64,000 nucleotides of DNA from Deltaproteobacteria bacterium ADurb.Bin207 (GCA_002070115.1 MWCO01000010.1:1-64000), one strand, 5' to 3'; shown: positions 17,538 to 28,175, numbered from the stretch's first letter. Notes: generated by a model from the sequence alone, not told the origin. A program made the numbers and translations.

Positions 17538-20300
17538 GTGGCTGAACGCAAATCGTTGACGGGTGTCGCGCTTGGCGCACTGTCCAACGCATCGTACGCG
17601 GATGAACTGTACGAGCAATATCGTCGAGATCCATCCAGTGTCGGACCTGAATGGCAGACGTTTTTTCAAGGGTTCGACTTGGCGTCTTGTCCTCGGACAT
17701 GCGTTGCGGCGACGCAGGCGCGGGGGCAATCGAAGGTGGCGAGCCTCATCTATGCCTATCGCAACCAAGGGCATCTCATCGCCAAGCTCGATCCATTGGG
17801 CAACAACCCGACATCGCATCCTGCGCTAGCTCTCGAGACGTACGGGCTATCGGAAGAGGATTTGCCCAAAGTATTCGATACGGGCCATCTTGGTGGCCCG
17901 CAACGAGCGACTCTTCTCGATATTCTAGCGATTCTCAAAGAAACCTACTGCGAGTCCATCGGGGTCGAGTACCTGCATATTCAAGATGTGAAAGTGCGCC
18001 GTTGGCTTCAAGCGCAGATGGAGCCGCGTCGGAATCAACCGCAGCTTTCGAATACGGCAAAGCGGCAGATTCTGCAGAATCTCGTGGATGCCGAGCTATT
18101 CGAGACCTTCATTCAATCCCGTTATCCTGGTCAGAAGCGATTCTCCCTCGAGGGAGCGGAGTCGTTGATTCCCGCGGTGCATGCGATCGTCGAACTCGCG
18201 CCGGATCTTGGGGTGGAGGACTTCGTGATGGGGATGGCTCATCGAGGCCGCCTCAATGTCCTGGCGAACATCTTGGACAAGTCGTATGCGCAAATCTTCT
18301 CGGAATTCGAGGATAATTTCCTGCCCGAGAGCGTGGCGGGAGACGGTGACGTCAAGTATCATCGGGGATTCAGCTCGGTTCACGTCAACCATGCGGGCAA
18401 GCCTTTGAACATCAGTTTGACGTCGAACCCGAGCCATCTCGAAGCCGTCAACCCGGTGGTTCTGGGTCGAGCCCGAGCCAAGCAGCGAAGGCTTGGAGAT
18501 ACGGTGATACGAAGCCGGGTGCTTCCCTTGTTGATTCACGGCGATGCGGCGTTTGCGGGTCAGGGTTTGGTGGCGGAAACCCTCAATCTATCCGGGTTGC
18601 CTGGGTATACGACGGGGGGCACGATCCATCTGGTCGTCAACAATCAGATTGGCTTCACCACCGGTCCCGCGGAAGCACGTTCGACCATGTATTCCACGGA
18701 CGTCGCCAAGATGATCGAGGTTCCCATCTTTCACGTGAATGGGGATGACCCCGATGCGGTCGTGTATGTGGCTGAGTTGGCATTACGATTCCGCCAGGAA
18801 TTTCACCGCGACGTGGTCATCGACATGGTGTGTTATCGTCGACATGGTCACAACGAGGGTGACGAACCGGCGTTCACGCAACCGGTATTGTATCGAAAAA
18901 TCAAAGATCGACCGTCGATTCGAAGGTTGTATCAGCGAAGGCTCATTGACGACGGCGTGTTGGAGGCGGTCGAGGGCGAGCAGATAGCGGACAAGCTCAA
19001 GGCACAATTGCAGACGGCGTTCGAAGAAGTGAAGCGAACGGGAGGGGTTCCCGAGCAGCTTGCTTTTCAGGATGCGTGGGAGGGATTGGACAATCCTTAT
19101 TCCCATACGCCGGTGGAAACTGGGGCAGCGCACACGGTATTGGTGGATGTGGCTCGCGCGCTATCGGCGATTCCCGATGGGTTTTCGCTCAATCCCAAAG
19201 TGGCGAAAAAGCTTCCGGAAACGCGCAAGGCGGTGGAGGAGCATGGGTTGGTGGATTGGGCCGGTGCTGAATTGCTAGCGTTTGGGTCGTTGCTCCACGA
19301 AGGCGTGCCGGTTCGTTTGAGCGGGCAAGACAGTGCACGGGGAACGTTTTCGCACCGGCACTCCGTTTGGCAGGACATGGATTCGCAGGAATCCTACATT
19401 CCTCTTCGCCACATTCATGAAACACAAGCGCGATTTTGTGTGTACAACAGCATGTTGTCCGAAGCTGCCGTGCTTGGATTCGATTATGGGTATTCTCTCG
19501 ACGAACCCCATATGTTGGTGCTTTGGGAAGCGCAATTTGGGGACTTCGCCAATGGCGCACAGGTCATCATCGACCAATTCATCGTGAGTTCCTTATCGAA
19601 GTGGAAACGAGCCTCGGGGCTCGTGATGCTTCTTCCGCACGGCTACGAAGGACAGGGGCCGGAGCATTCCAACGCGTACTTGGAGCGTTATCTCGCCGCG
19701 TGCGCGGAAGACAATATCCAAGTCTGCAACTTCACCACGCCCGCCCAATACTTCCACGCCTTGCGTCGACAGGTTCGTCGGAACTTCCGACGACCGCTCA
19801 TCGTGATGTCGCCCAAGAGCCTATTGCGAAATCCGCAGGCCGTATCTCCCGTGGACGACCTCGTAACAGGGCGCTTTCATGAGTTGCTCGACGATCCTGC
19901 TCCGCCGAAAGCGCCTCGCAGGCTCGTGCTATGCAGTGGCAAAGTCTTCTATGACCTGGCCAATCGTCGGAAACGCGATGGAATCGACGATGTAGCGATT
20001 GTCCGGGTGGAGCAGTTCTATCCGTATTCGGATGATTTGTGGAATCAGATCGAGAGCAAGTACGATGGGGTCCAAGAGGTGCTGTGGGTACAGGAAGAGC
20101 CCCAAAATCGCGGCGGGTGGACATTTGCGGCATTGCATTTCCAACGCTTTTTCCCTCGGCATTCATTGCGTTACGTGGGTAGGGAGGCGTCGGCAAGCCC
20201 TGCCGTTGGCTCCCTTCGTCGACATCAGATCGAGCAAGAGCAACTCATCCGCGATGCCCTGGGGCTTGCGGATTCTCATAAGCCGGTGCGCGGAGCGTAG
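17538..20300 (+). CDS. sucA: 2-oxoglutarate dehydrogenase E1 component
   Basis: About 920 residues from the GTG at 17538, preceded by AAGGAG at 17522-17527; E. coli SucA is 933 residues. N-terminal E1o motif [34 protein letters not shown], then [38 protein letters not shown], thiamine-diphosphate region [20 protein letters not shown] and [20 protein letters not shown], and [19 protein letters not shown]. It decarboxylates 2-oxoglutarate and succinylates the lipoyl group of E2 in the TCA cycle (cytoplasm). It is the first gene of a clean sucA-sucB-lpd operon. The frame is open to 17361, but that extension is unlike the family. Confidence 0.97.
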   Translation: MAERKSLTGVALGALSNASYADELYEQYRRDPSSVGPEWQTFFQGFDLASCPRTCVAATQARGQSKVASLIYAYRNQGHLIAKLDPLGNNPTSHPALALETYGLSEEDLPKVFDTGHLGGPQRATLLDILAILKETYCESIGVEYLHIQDVKVRRWLQAQMEPRRNQPQLSNTAKRQILQNLVDAELFETFIQSRYPGQKRFSLEGAESLIPAVHAIVELAPDLGVEDFVMGMAHRGRLNVLANILDKSYAQIFSEFEDNFLPESVAGDGDVKYHRGFSSVHVNHAGKPLNISLTSNPSHLEAVNPVVLGRARAKQRRLGDTVIRSRVLPLLIHGDAAFAGQGLVAETLNLSGLPGYTTGGTIHLVVNNQIGFTTGPAEARSTMYSTDVAKMIEVPIFHVNGDDPDAVVYVAELALRFRQEFHRDVVIDMVCYRRHGHNEGDEPAFTQPVLYRKIKDRPSIRRLYQRRLIDDGVLEAVEGEQIADKLKAQLQTAFEEVKRTGGVPEQLAFQDAWEGLDNPYSHTPVETGAAHTVLVDVARALSAIPDGFSLNPKVAKKLPETRKAVEEHGLVDWAGAELLAFGSLLHEGVPVRLSGQDSARGTFSHRHSVWQDMDSQESYIPLRHIHETQARFCVYNSMLSEAAVLGFDYGYSLDEPHMLVLWEAQFGDFANGAQVIIDQFIVSSLSKWKRASGLVMLLPHGYEGQGPEHSNAYLERYLAACAEDNIQVCNFTTPAQYFHALRRQVRRNFRRPLIVMSPKSLLRNPQAVSPVDDLVTGRFHELLDDPAPPKAPRRLVLCSGKVFYDLANRRKRDGIDDVAIVRVEQFYPYSDDLWNQIESKYDGVQEVLWVQEEPQNRGGWTFAALHFQRFFPRHSLRYVGREASASPAVGSLRRHQIEQEQLIRDALGLADSHKPVRGA

Positions 20301-20317
20301 GGATACCAGGAGTCCTA

Positions 20318-21607
20318 ATGACGATGATCATCCAGGTTGAAGTACCCCAAGTTGGAGAATCGATCACCGAAGGCGTGTTGGTCGAATGGTTGAAACGAGA
20401 CGGTGATCGGGTGGTCACCGACGATCCGCTTTTCACGTTGGAAACGGATAAGGTCACGATGACCATCAACGCCGAGCACGCGGGGACGCTCAAAATTCTG
20501 GTGCCCGCCGGTCAGACGGTCAAGATCGGACAAGTCGTTGCCGAAGTGGACACGCAACCCACGGAAGCGTCACCACAAGCGGTTCCACAAACTCCCGGAC
20601 CGGCATTCCATCCCATCGCGGGTGCGCCCCAGGCGCGAAATAAGCTCGCACAGACGGACCTGGCCGAACTCGCACCATCCGTACGTCGTCTCGTACAAGA
20701 ACATGAACTAGACCCTAAGGCCATCGAAGCCACGGGTCGAGACGGCCGTATCACCAAGGGCGATGTGCTGGCGCATGTCGCGCGTGAGCCTGTGCCCATG
20801 CAGCAACCTCCCCAACCCACACCGCCTGAAGTCGTAACAACGCCCGTGCAAGATGCTCCGCCCCCGGTCAAACGTCTGGCGGTGTTGCGAACGACAGAAG
20901 ACATACAATCGCGTCAGACGCGAACACCGATGTCTCCGTTGCGTCAACGGATTGCCGAGCGGCTCGTGCAAGCCAAGAACGATACCGCGTTGCTGACGAC
21001 GTTCAACGAAGCCGATATGAGTCACGTCATCGCGCTTCGCGCGCGATACAAGGAAGCGTTCGAAAAAAAGCACGGCGTGGCTCTCGGATTCATGTCCTTT
21101 TTCGTCAAAGCCGTGGTGGACGCCCTGCAAACCGTCCCGGAATTGAATGCGCAGATTCAGGGCGACGAAATCGTGCAAAATCATTTTTACGACATCGGGG
21201 TGGCGGTAGGCACGGAACGAGGTTTGGTGGTGCCGGTCGTGCGTGATTGTGATCAGCTATCTTTCGCGGGGGTGGAAAAGCAGATTGCGGCACTGGCCAA
21301 AAAAGTAAGAGACAAGACCATCACGTTGCCCGAATTGTCGGGCGGCGTGTTCACCATCTCCAACGGTGGAATTTATGGGAGTTTGTTGTCGACTCCGATT
21401 CTCAATCCTCCCCAAAGCGGAATCCTTGGCATGCATGCGATCAAGAAACGGCCGATCGCCATAGGCGACGAAGTCGTGGTGCGTCCGATGATGTACCTGG
21501 CTCTTTCCTATGACCATCGTTTGGTGGATGGACGCGAAGCGGTAACGTTCCTCAAGCGTATCGTGGACTGCATCGAGAATCCCGAGCGCCTTTTGCTGGA
21601 GATCTAA
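20318..21607 (+). CDS. sucB: Dihydrolipoyllysine-residue succinyltransferase (E2o)
   Basis: 429 residues. Single lipoyl domain with the modified lysine in [16 protein letters not shown]; Pro/Ala-rich linker; E1/E3-binding domain ([20 protein letters not shown] then [15 protein letters not shown]) and a second linker. The acyltransferase core begins at [20 protein letters not shown] and ends with the catalytic [32 protein letters not shown] and [14 protein letters not shown] are typical of the succinyltransferase branch. It starts 17 bases after sucA and ends 4 bases before lpd, so the three genes form one operon. Confidence 0.97.
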   Translation: MTMIIQVEVPQVGESITEGVLVEWLKRDGDRVVTDDPLFTLETDKVTMTINAEHAGTLKILVPAGQTVKIGQVVAEVDTQPTEASPQAVPQTPGPAFHPIAGAPQARNKLAQTDLAELAPSVRRLVQEHELDPKAIEATGRDGRITKGDVLAHVAREPVPMQQPPQPTPPEVVTTPVQDAPPPVKRLAVLRTTEDIQSRQTRTPMSPLRQRIAERLVQAKNDTALLTTFNEADMSHVIALRARYKEAFEKKHGVALGFMSFFVKAVVDALQTVPELNAQIQGDEIVQNHFYDIGVAVGTERGLVVPVVRDCDQLSFAGVEKQIAALAKKVRDKTITLPELSGGVFTISNGGIYGSLLSTPILNPPQSGILGMHAIKKRPIAIGDEVVVRPMMYLALSYDHRLVDGREAVTFLKRIVDCIENPERLLLEI

Positions 21608-21611
21608 CAGA

Positions 21612-23006
21612 ATGGATACTTTCGATCTGGTAGTTCTTGGAGCTGGTCCAGGCGGATATGTCTGTGCCATTCGTGCGTCGCAACTCGGGTTGAAAACAGC
21701 GATTGTGGAGAAGGAGCCTTCGCTAGGAGGCACCTGTTTGAACGTCGGCTGCATTCCTTCCAAAGCACTGCTCGAATCGTCGGAACTGCTGCATGTCGCA
21801 CGTTCCGAACTCGCGGCCCATGGAATCTCCACAGGTCCAGTCGCTTTCGATCTATCGAAAATGATGGAACGAAAACGCGGCATCGTCAGCCAACTCACCG
21901 ATGGCATCGGTATGTTGATGAAGAAGAACAAGGTCGAGGTGGTTCGAGGGCGCGGGGTGCTGCAAGGAAGCGGAAACGTCAGCGTGCATACCTCCGAAGG
22001 TGTGCGAAAGCTCGAATCCAAGGCGATCTGTCTTGCCATGGGCAGCGTGCCCGTCGAATTGCCATTTCTGAAATTCGATGGAACCCACGTGGTGTCGAGC
22101 ACCGAGGCGTTATCGTTCGAGGCCATTCCCAAGCATTTGGTTGTTGTAGGAGCAGGGGCGGTGGGTTTGGAACTGGGAAGTGTTTGGTCCCGGCTCGGGG
22201 CCAAGGTAACCGTGATCGAAATGCTTCCGACGATCACACCTTTTGCGGATGAACAAGCCGCAAAAACCTTGAAGAAATCGCTCGAAGCCCAGGGGCTCGA
22301 CATACGCCTCGAAACCAAGGTCAAAGGAGCGGTTATCGACGGCGGGCAGGTCCATGTGTCGTTCGAAACCAAAGAGGGAAATGCCGAGACGATCGTCTGC
22401 GATCGCGTATTGGTTTCCGTGGGACGAAAACCTTGTGTGGATACGGCGGGATTGGCGGAGGCGGGCGTTCGTCTCGAGCAGGGCAAGGTATGGATTGATG
22501 AGCGATTTCAAACGACTTTGCCCCATGTGTATGCCATTGGGGATTTGGTTCGCGGACCCATGCTGGCCCATAAAGCGTCGGAAGAAGGAGTTGCCGTGGC
22601 AGAGATCGTGGCAGGCAAACCAGCCACGATTCAGTACGACCTGATTCCGAACGTGGTGTATACGCATCCGGAACTTGCCCAGGTGGGATTGACGGAGCAG
22701 CAAGCCAAGCAACAAGGCATTGCCTACAAGGTCGGGAAGTATTTTTACCGGGCGAATGGACGGGCAAAAAGTCTTGGAGCGGAGGATGGGTTTGTCAAAA
22801 TCCTTGCCGACCGCACCACCGATCGCGTGATTGGCGCGCATATCGTGGGAGCGCGAGCTTCGGAACTCATTGGCGAGTTGGTGCTCGGCATGGAGTTTCG
22901 CACGGCGGCGGAAGACATCGCGAGAACCGTCCATGCGCATCCATCCCTGGCTGAGATGATCAAAGAAGCTGCTCTTGCGGCTGACCGGTTGGCCATTCAC
23001 GCCTGA
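21612..23006 (+). CDS. lpd: Dihydrolipoyl dehydrogenase (E3)
   Basis: 464 residues. FAD-binding VVLGAGPGGYVCAIRASQLG, redox-active disulfide GGTCLNVGCIPSKALLES, NAD-binding VVVGAGAVGLELGSVWSRLG, second FAD motif YAIGDLVRGPMLAHKASEEG, and the C-terminal active-site His-Glu segment ARTVHAHPSLAEMIKEAAL. It reoxidises the dihydrolipoyl groups of E2 with NAD+. Placed directly behind sucB it serves the 2-oxoglutarate complex and could also serve other lipoyl complexes, since no second E3 is seen in the window. Confidence 0.97.
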   Translation: MDTFDLVVLGAGPGGYVCAIRASQLGLKTAIVEKEPSLGGTCLNVGCIPSKALLESSELLHVARSELAAHGISTGPVAFDLSKMMERKRGIVSQLTDGIGMLMKKNKVEVVRGRGVLQGSGNVSVHTSEGVRKLESKAICLAMGSVPVELPFLKFDGTHVVSSTEALSFEAIPKHLVVVGAGAVGLELGSVWSRLGAKVTVIEMLPTITPFADEQAAKTLKKSLEAQGLDIRLETKVKGAVIDGGQVHVSFETKEGNAETIVCDRVLVSVGRKPCVDTAGLAEAGVRLEQGKVWIDERFQTTLPHVYAIGDLVRGPMLAHKASEEGVAVAEIVAGKPATIQYDLIPNVVYTHPELAQVGLTEQQAKQQGIAYKVGKYFYRANGRAKSLGAEDGFVKILADRTTDRVIGAHIVGARASELIGELVLGMEFRTAAEDIARTVHAHPSLAEMIKEAALAADRLAIHA

Positions 23007-23536
23007 TCCCGTATCTGCCCGTTTTCCCCAATCGACCCCGCGGCATCTAAAAAATTCTTTCAATTTCAATGCGATAGAGAATTTGTACCCCTGCGCTGGG
23101 TATGTACTTCGCTCGTCAAAGGGTCGCTATTTCGATCGTGGGCGCGTCTTTGGCTGCATGACTTCGGCGATGTTTTCTATCAAGCGCGTGGCACTTCGAA
23201 AGAAGGTAGCATCCAATTGTTTTCGATGGCTTCGGGCGGTTTTGAGCTGAAGGTTCAACAGCAAGGTGTACGGCTGAAGGTCGATCTGGGATTCGGCGCG
23301 AAAACGCTGGGAGCGATCCAATGTGGCGGCCATTCGTTCAAGCTCGAAAAAATCCGATGAGTCTACAGATGGCAAGGAACGAAGGGGAGAAAACCCTGTT
23401 CTAGGCGGGCTGAGCGGTATCCGCGGGGCGTCGATACGAAAACGGTTGAGGTTCACGATGGGTCGCTTTCTTGTCGGAACGTTGGCGATGCGTACCCAAC
23501 CGATGAGCCACCGGAAATGTTCCCGAGACGGCGGAG
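23007..23536. other. 530-base region between lpd and HD-domain gene
   Basis: Apart from the doubtful minus-strand frame at 23127-23456, and the competing plus-strand frame that continues the lpd frame after its stop, I see no supported gene. Bases 23048-23085 are AT-rich (AAAAAATTCTTTCAATTTC), which could be part of a transcription end for the suc operon, but no stable hairpin with a uridine run is evident. Confidence 0.4.
23127..23456 (-). CDS. Hypothetical 109-residue protein (uncertain)
   Basis: GTG start at 23456, no strong ribosome binding site. The C-terminal two thirds look protein-like and helical (SSDFFELERMAATLDRSQRF, LQPYTLLLNLQLKTARSHRK, LIENIAEVMQP), while the first 30 residues are Pro/Arg-rich. 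The plus strand has a competing frame over much of the same DNA, in frame with and directly after the lpd stop and ending near 23360, whose translation also looks protein-like (FELKVQQQGVRLKVDLGFGA, CGGHSFKLEKIR) but has no proper start codon. If the minus frame is real, it follows the HD-domain gene by 80 bases on the same strand. Confidence 0.35.
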   Translation of the reverse strand: MNLNRFRIDAPRIPLSPPRTGFSPLRSLPSVDSSDFFELERMAATLDRSQRFRAESQIDLQPYTLLLNLQLKTARSHRKQLDATFFRSATRLIENIAEVMQPKTRPRSK

Positions 23537-24694
23537 CTATTGTGCGGACATGCCATCCCTTCCGATTCCTCGCACCGTATATTCGGGGTCGTTGATGTAA
23601 GAGGCGAACACCACGATGAATGTGAGGACCATCAGAGCGAGTCGTTCATGGTCTTCGAACAATTCCGTGAGCAATTCTCTGCGTTTGCCTTCGATTTGAG
23701 CCGCGAAAACGCTGAGCAACATCCCATCGAGCCGTCCTCCCCGGCTTTCGAGGTGGACTCCTTCGATACCGCCCTGGGTGCAGTATTGCATGACTTCGAG
23801 CAGGATTTCTCGTTGGTTCGGAACACTGGTGATGCAGGTATTGAAAATTTCCAGGGCAAGCCATTGCGCCTCGCGGATGCCGGCGACAGCAAGCCCGATG
23901 AACAGGCGGCGTGTGGTGGAGTCCAACGTATCGAGCTTTTCTTTTCGGATGAGCGTAAGGAAAATGAGGTCTTTGAAAAGCTGGGATAGCAACATCACGC
24001 CTTCGCGCGCATCAGGCATGAAATGGAATCGACCCATGGTCACGCCGCCGAAGTTGGGCAAAAACAGCATGTCGAATACGGCTCGATAGAAGTTGAACTT
24101 GGTAATCCCAGGGTGTTGCAAGTGGATATCGAAGGTGTTGTCCAGGCGATCCATCAGTTTGACATGAAGCAGATCAGGCATTTCATAAGCGTGATCGAGA
24201 ATCCTTCCCAGATACGCCTCATAGGTCTCACTATGATTGGATAGCACGTCGATACGCCGCGTGAGCTGTTCGGCCGAAGAGCAATCGAGGCGGTCGAGGA
24301 GACGACCGAAGTGAAGTTGCATCTCGTTCCAACGTTCGGAACCGAGGCGCGTCTCGGTGAGGTCTTCTTGTTTATCGTGGAGCAATCCGCCGAGAAGATG
24401 CATGAGCGTGGGTTCATGAACGGCTCGGGCAATCATCGCCGTGGTTCGCATCGGATGCAGGATTCCGGGTGTGCCGAGTCGTCGACGATCTTCCGCGTAA
24501 CCGGTTTGCAGGACATCGAAAGCATCGAGGAGGATTTCTTGGTCTTTGGTGTGGACCTCCGTGGGACCCAACAACAACGAGAGCAATACAGGTTTTCGCA
24601 GCGCGTGAGCGCTGAGTTGGTAATTGATTTTGGCCGAAAGGGTCACGAACTGCTCGATGGTAAACAGTTCTCTCGATGCGCGTTGATCGCTCAT
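23537..24694 (-). CDS. HD-domain protein resembling the RelA/SpoT hydrolase domain
   Basis: 385 residues from the ATG at 24694; the longer frame upstream is Arg/Ser-rich and not protein-like. The N-terminal third has GTPGILHPMRTTAMIARAVH and LLGGLLHDKQEDLTETRLG, spaced like the first His and the HD pair of RelA/SpoT-type (p)ppGpp hydrolases, then LLHVKLMDRLDNTFDIHLQ, equivalent to the KLADRLHNMRT segment. No synthetase, TGS or ACT domain follows. The C-terminal 200 residues are helical, with a hydrophobic stretch (RLALMVLTFIVVFASY) near the end that may bind the membrane. A phosphohydrolase on (p)ppGpp or another nucleotide is the best guess. Confidence 0.75.
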   Translation of the reverse strand: MSDQRASRELFTIEQFVTLSAKINYQLSAHALRKPVLLSLLLGPTEVHTKDQEILLDAFDVLQTGYAEDRRRLGTPGILHPMRTTAMIARAVHEPTLMHLLGGLLHDKQEDLTETRLGSERWNEMQLHFGRLLDRLDCSSAEQLTRRIDVLSNHSETYEAYLGRILDHAYEMPDLLHVKLMDRLDNTFDIHLQHPGITKFNFYRAVFDMLFLPNFGGVTMGRFHFMPDAREGVMLLSQLFKDLIFLTLIRKEKLDTLDSTTRRLFIGLAVAGIREAQWLALEIFNTCITSVPNQREILLEVMQYCTQGGIEGVHLESRGGRLDGMLLSVFAAQIEGKRRELLTELFEDHERLALMVLTFIVVFASYINDPEYTVRGIGRDGMSAQ

Positions 24695-24930
24695 TGTGGA
24701 ACAATACGCATGGTGGACGGTAGACGGCAACGGTTGCGAATGGTGACATCGGCGAGTCTGCGGCATGAGCCTCACGAGTATCGAACATGCCGAGGGTCTT
24801 GGCGTTGGGAACCACGACCGCAAAGGAACCATTGGCCGTGAGTTGGCGCCCGAGACGGCAAGCCTGGTTCGCAAGCGAGCCGCGGCCCTGATTCGCTCGG
24901 AGGGTCGGGACATCGAGGACCTGTCTTGAC

Positions 24931-25911
24931 GTGAACCAACAACCTGCTACACGAGCGGCCTCACCACCGGGTGAGCGTGCTTTCGATGAGCAAAGTGTGC
25001 CCCGGTATTATCCCGTCCACTCGTTGGGTTGGACGGAGAAAGAAACGGTTGCCGTGCGATCGATCCGATGGAGAAATCTTTTCGGAATACTCGTGGGTGC
25101 CGCAATCATGGGTTTCGGCATCAACGCTTTCAACCTCGCCAATGATCTGGCGGAGGGGGGCGTGACGGGTATTGCGATTCTTCTCAAACTCGTCCTCGAT
25201 TGGGATCCGGGGATAACGACCTTGGTGGCGAACATCCCGCTATTCATTCTTGGAGCCAAGATTCTTGGACGAGGTTCCATGCTCTACACCGTGATTGGTA
25301 CGGTCGCGGTATCCTTTTTTCTTTGGCTGTTCGGGTCCTACCGATTTGCCGTCGACGACGCCCTATTGGCCTCGCTATTTGCTGGTGTAGGCGTTGGCGT
25401 GGGGCTCGGGATCATTTTTCGATATGGGGGAACGACGGGTGGCGTGGACATCCTTGCTCGCATCGCTCACAAGTATTGGGGCTGGAAGATGGGAAAGACG
25501 ATGTTATTTGCGGATCTTGCCGTGCTCGGGATCTCGCTCATTCATCTTTCGTTGCAGCAGGTGATGTATACGGCGGTTGCGGTGTTCGTGGGTTCGAGGA
25601 TCATCGATTTCGTGCAGGATGCGGCCTACGCCGCACGTGCGTTGCTCGTCGTATCGGATCGGGGCCTCGAGATTTCGAAAGACATCATGGAGCAGATGGG
25701 GCGGGGAGCCACCATTCTTCGCGGCGTTGGTGCTTTCACCCACCAGGACAAACCCGTGCTTTTCGTGGTGGTCGGACGCTCCGAGGTCATGCGTCTGAAG
25801 ACCCTCATTTTGGAGCGCGATCCATCGGCTTTCATCAGTGTCTCAGAAGCCAGTGAGGTGATGGGCGAAGGGTTTACTCTCGATGCCAACCGGCAACCCA
25901 TGACGATCTGA
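24931..25911 (+). CDS. YitT-family membrane protein (DUF161/DUF2179)
   Basis: 326 residues with a GTG start. A cytoplasmic N-terminus of about 48 residues is followed by five or six hydrophobic spans containing the YitT signature: IMGFGINAFNLANDLAEGGV, TGIAILLKLVLDWDPG, IPLFILGAKILGRGSM and FRYGGTTGGVDILARI. The C-terminal cytoplasmic DUF2179 domain (LLVVSDRGLEISKDIMEQMG, GVGAFTHQDKPVLFVVVGRS) has a ferredoxin-like pattern. YitT proteins are widespread; their substrate is unknown. The gene is divergent from the HD-domain gene (236-base gap). Confidence 0.9.
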   Translation: MNQQPATRAASPPGERAFDEQSVPRYYPVHSLGWTEKETVAVRSIRWRNLFGILVGAAIMGFGINAFNLANDLAEGGVTGIAILLKLVLDWDPGITTLVANIPLFILGAKILGRGSMLYTVIGTVAVSFFLWLFGSYRFAVDDALLASLFAGVGVGVGLGIIFRYGGTTGGVDILARIAHKYWGWKMGKTMLFADLAVLGISLIHLSLQQVMYTAVAVFVGSRIIDFVQDAAYAARALLVVSDRGLEISKDIMEQMGRGATILRGVGAFTHQDKPVLFVVVGRSEVMRLKTLILERDPSAFISVSEASEVMGEGFTLDANRQPMTI

Positions 25912-26025
25912 TCGCACGTATTTGTGTTTTATATTACCGCCCTTTCCGATTTCGCCTCGACCGGTGATGGTATTGTCGGTAACGTAGCGCTTGGACACCG
26001 AAGCGTGAAAGGAAGGGACGAACAC

Positions 26026-27555
26026 ATGCCGAGCACGTTCGATGAGCGGGACGAAGACTGGCGTGCGGGCTCTATCGTGTATCAGGTGTTGGTGGACCGT
26101 TTCTTTCCCCCAAGCCCCTCGCGACTCGAAGAAAAGCGGTCGCTATACGCGCCCCCACGAACACTGCTGGAATGGAACACCACGCCGCAAGAGGGTCATT
26201 TCGTCGAAGACATGGGCGTTTGGTCCCATGAACTCGCATTTTACGGTGGCGACTTCGAATCCTTGCTCGAACGTCTCGACCATATTTGTGAGTTTGCCTC
26301 CATCCTGTATCTCAACCCGATAGTCCATTCACCGACGTATCACAAATACGGTGCCGACGATTATCATGCCATCAATGAGGAGTATGGTGACTGGACGCAG
26401 TTGCAGGAGTTTATTCAAAAAGCGCATGAACGTAGTCTCAGGATGGTCTTCGACTTCGTTCCCAATCATTGCGGACTGCGATCTGCCTGGTTTCAGGAAG
26501 CCAAGGCGTCGAAAACAAGCCCATTTCGTGAGTTCTTTTTCTTCGATGAGCAGGACCGCGCCCGCGGCTGGGCGGATGTGAGCGCACTACCGGAACTCAA
26601 TCTGGACAGCGAAAAGGTACGCAGCGCCCTATTTCACGGTGAAGATGCCGTCCTCCGCCGATACCTGCGCGCTGGATTCGATGGGGCTCGCGTCGACGTG
26701 GCCTTTGACGTTGGCTTTCACAATCTTCGTCGTATCTCGCAGGTCGTGCGGGAAGAACGGGGAAAACAAGGGCTGGTCATTGGCGAGATCAACGCGCATC
26801 CGGCTCGATATCTTTCCGTTGTCGATGGGGTACTTCAGTATTACGTATTGGGATTGTTGCTCGAATGGACGCGCGGGGGAATTGGCAATGCGCGATTGGG
26901 GCGATTGCTACAACGCATGGTGGACGAGGTCGGGATCGATGCCTTGCTGCGGTGCTGGCTGATGTTGGAAAACCACGACACGCCTCGACTGATGGATCGG
27001 ATACCCGACCGGACACAGCGGCATGCCCTTGCGTTGCTCACCTTCTCATTACCCGGATGTGTCTGTCTCTACTACGGTGTAGAGCTTGGGATGACCGGCG
27101 AGAAAGACCCGTACAACCGCGCGGCCATGCGATGGGATTTATGCACCGACACGAATGAAGAACTCCAGTTTTATCGAAAACTGGTAGCGCTTCGAAAAGA
27201 GAAACGGGCTCTACGCGTTGGGGACTTCGTACGTTTGGACACCGAACACGTGCTCGCTTTCCTGCGACGAACCCGAAGGTGGCGAGAAACGCTGGTGATC
27301 CTTGCCAATGGCAGCAACACCCCGGTGCAAGAAGTGGTGTGTCTCGAAGACCCGATGCTCATGCAATATCTGGAACTCCTTCCCCTCTTTTCCATTCATG
27401 AACGATCGATGGAGCCCATCGTCATTGGCCCCGCGGGCACCATTTCCATCACCCTCGCGCCTCATGACGTCGTGATATTGGGCCTCAAACTTCCCCCCCG
27501 GTTTTCGGGGATGAGCCCCTCCGGCGCGTATGAAGTGGCGCGAAGAGCGCGATAA
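26026..27555 (+). CDS. Alpha-amylase family (GH13) glycosidase
   Basis: 509 residues from the ATG at 26026, preceded by AAAGGAAGGGA. N-terminal GSIVYQVLVDRFFPP and LNPIVHSPTYHKYGADDYHA are GH13 openings. Conserved region I is VFDFVPNHCG, the catalytic nucleophile is Asp in GFDGARVDVAFDV, the acid/base is Glu in VIGEINAH, and the third carboxylate is in MLENHDTPRLMD; a beta-sandwich C-terminal domain follows. No signal peptide, so it acts in the cytoplasm on maltodextrin, trehalose-type or glycogen-derived substrates. Exact specificity cannot be read from these motifs. It ends 5 bases from the oppositely oriented lipoprotein gene. Confidence 0.92.
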   Translation: MPSTFDERDEDWRAGSIVYQVLVDRFFPPSPSRLEEKRSLYAPPRTLLEWNTTPQEGHFVEDMGVWSHELAFYGGDFESLLERLDHICEFASILYLNPIVHSPTYHKYGADDYHAINEEYGDWTQLQEFIQKAHERSLRMVFDFVPNHCGLRSAWFQEAKASKTSPFREFFFFDEQDRARGWADVSALPELNLDSEKVRSALFHGEDAVLRRYLRAGFDGARVDVAFDVGFHNLRRISQVVREERGKQGLVIGEINAHPARYLSVVDGVLQYYVLGLLLEWTRGGIGNARLGRLLQRMVDEVGIDALLRCWLMLENHDTPRLMDRIPDRTQRHALALLTFSLPGCVCLYYGVELGMTGEKDPYNRAAMRWDLCTDTNEELQFYRKLVALRKEKRALRVGDFVRLDTEHVLAFLRRTRRWRETLVILANGSNTPVQEVVCLEDPMLMQYLELLPLFSIHERSMEPIVIGPAGTISITLAPHDVVILGLKLPPRFSGMSPSGAYEVARRAR

Positions 27556-27560
27556 ACACC

Positions 27561-28175
27561 TCATTCCCAGCGGTAGGGGCATCCTTCCGAAGGACATAAG
27601 GGAGCACAAATCCCGTTTTCGCAATGACCACCAGGGCATTGGCTCTCCTTCTCACACGGTTTCGCGCAATGGGTTCCGCCAAACAGCACAAGCCCCTTCT
27701 TACAAGGACTCTGACACGGACTGGATGGAGAGCATCGAAATCCGCCATAATCACCCGAAACCGTGCAAAACTCGGGGTCTTGACACGGTAACGGGGCAGG
27801 CCATCGGTCGCATATTCCTTCCGGGGAACAGCGGTCGCCACCGCAATCGGAAGCCGTTTTGCAAATTTTCGCGCAAAAACTACCTTCCTTCTCAGGCCCC
27901 ATGCCCGCGGGACAAGGGTTGAAACAAGCTTCCGTTTCCGAGCAGCGCATGCCCGGTTGCCCATTCGGCATGCGACAGGGAGCAGGTGATTCACACTCTC
28001 GGACGGGCCACGTCGGGGAGGTTGACGGCGTGGCGCGCGGCTCAGGCGCGCGTGCCGAAGGGAGCGTTGCCACTGATTTCTCGCCATTCTCTTGGGGTGG
28101 ACAACAGCTTAGCATACTGCCGACGATCCCCACGAGTCCCCAACTGCCGCAAAGCACCTGACGAATAAACATCAT
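27561..28175 (-). CDS. Cys-rich secreted lipoprotein
   Basis: 204 residues. The signal peptide LCGSWGLVGIVGSMLSC ends in a lipobox followed by a second Cys. After a Ser/Thr/Pro linker come several disulfide-type units: ECESPAPCRMPNGQPGMRC, ACFNPCPAGM, SFCAKICKTASDCGGDRCSP, PCQSPCKKGLVLFGG and HCAKPCEKESQCPGGHCENG. About one residue in nine is cysteine. The pattern is that of the Dickkopf/EGF-like modules seen in other myxobacterial lipoproteins, including the one at 13012-15492. Probably surface-exposed; function unknown. Two adjacent ATGs (28175, 28172) are possible starts. Confidence 0.8.
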   Translation of the reverse strand: MMFIRQVLCGSWGLVGIVGSMLSCCPPQENGEKSVATLPSARAPEPRATPSTSPTWPVRECESPAPCRMPNGQPGMRCSETEACFNPCPAGMGPEKEGSFCAKICKTASDCGGDRCSPEGICDRWPAPLPCQDPEFCTVSGDYGGFRCSPSSPCQSPCKKGLVLFGGTHCAKPCEKESQCPGGHCENGICAPLCPSEGCPYRWE

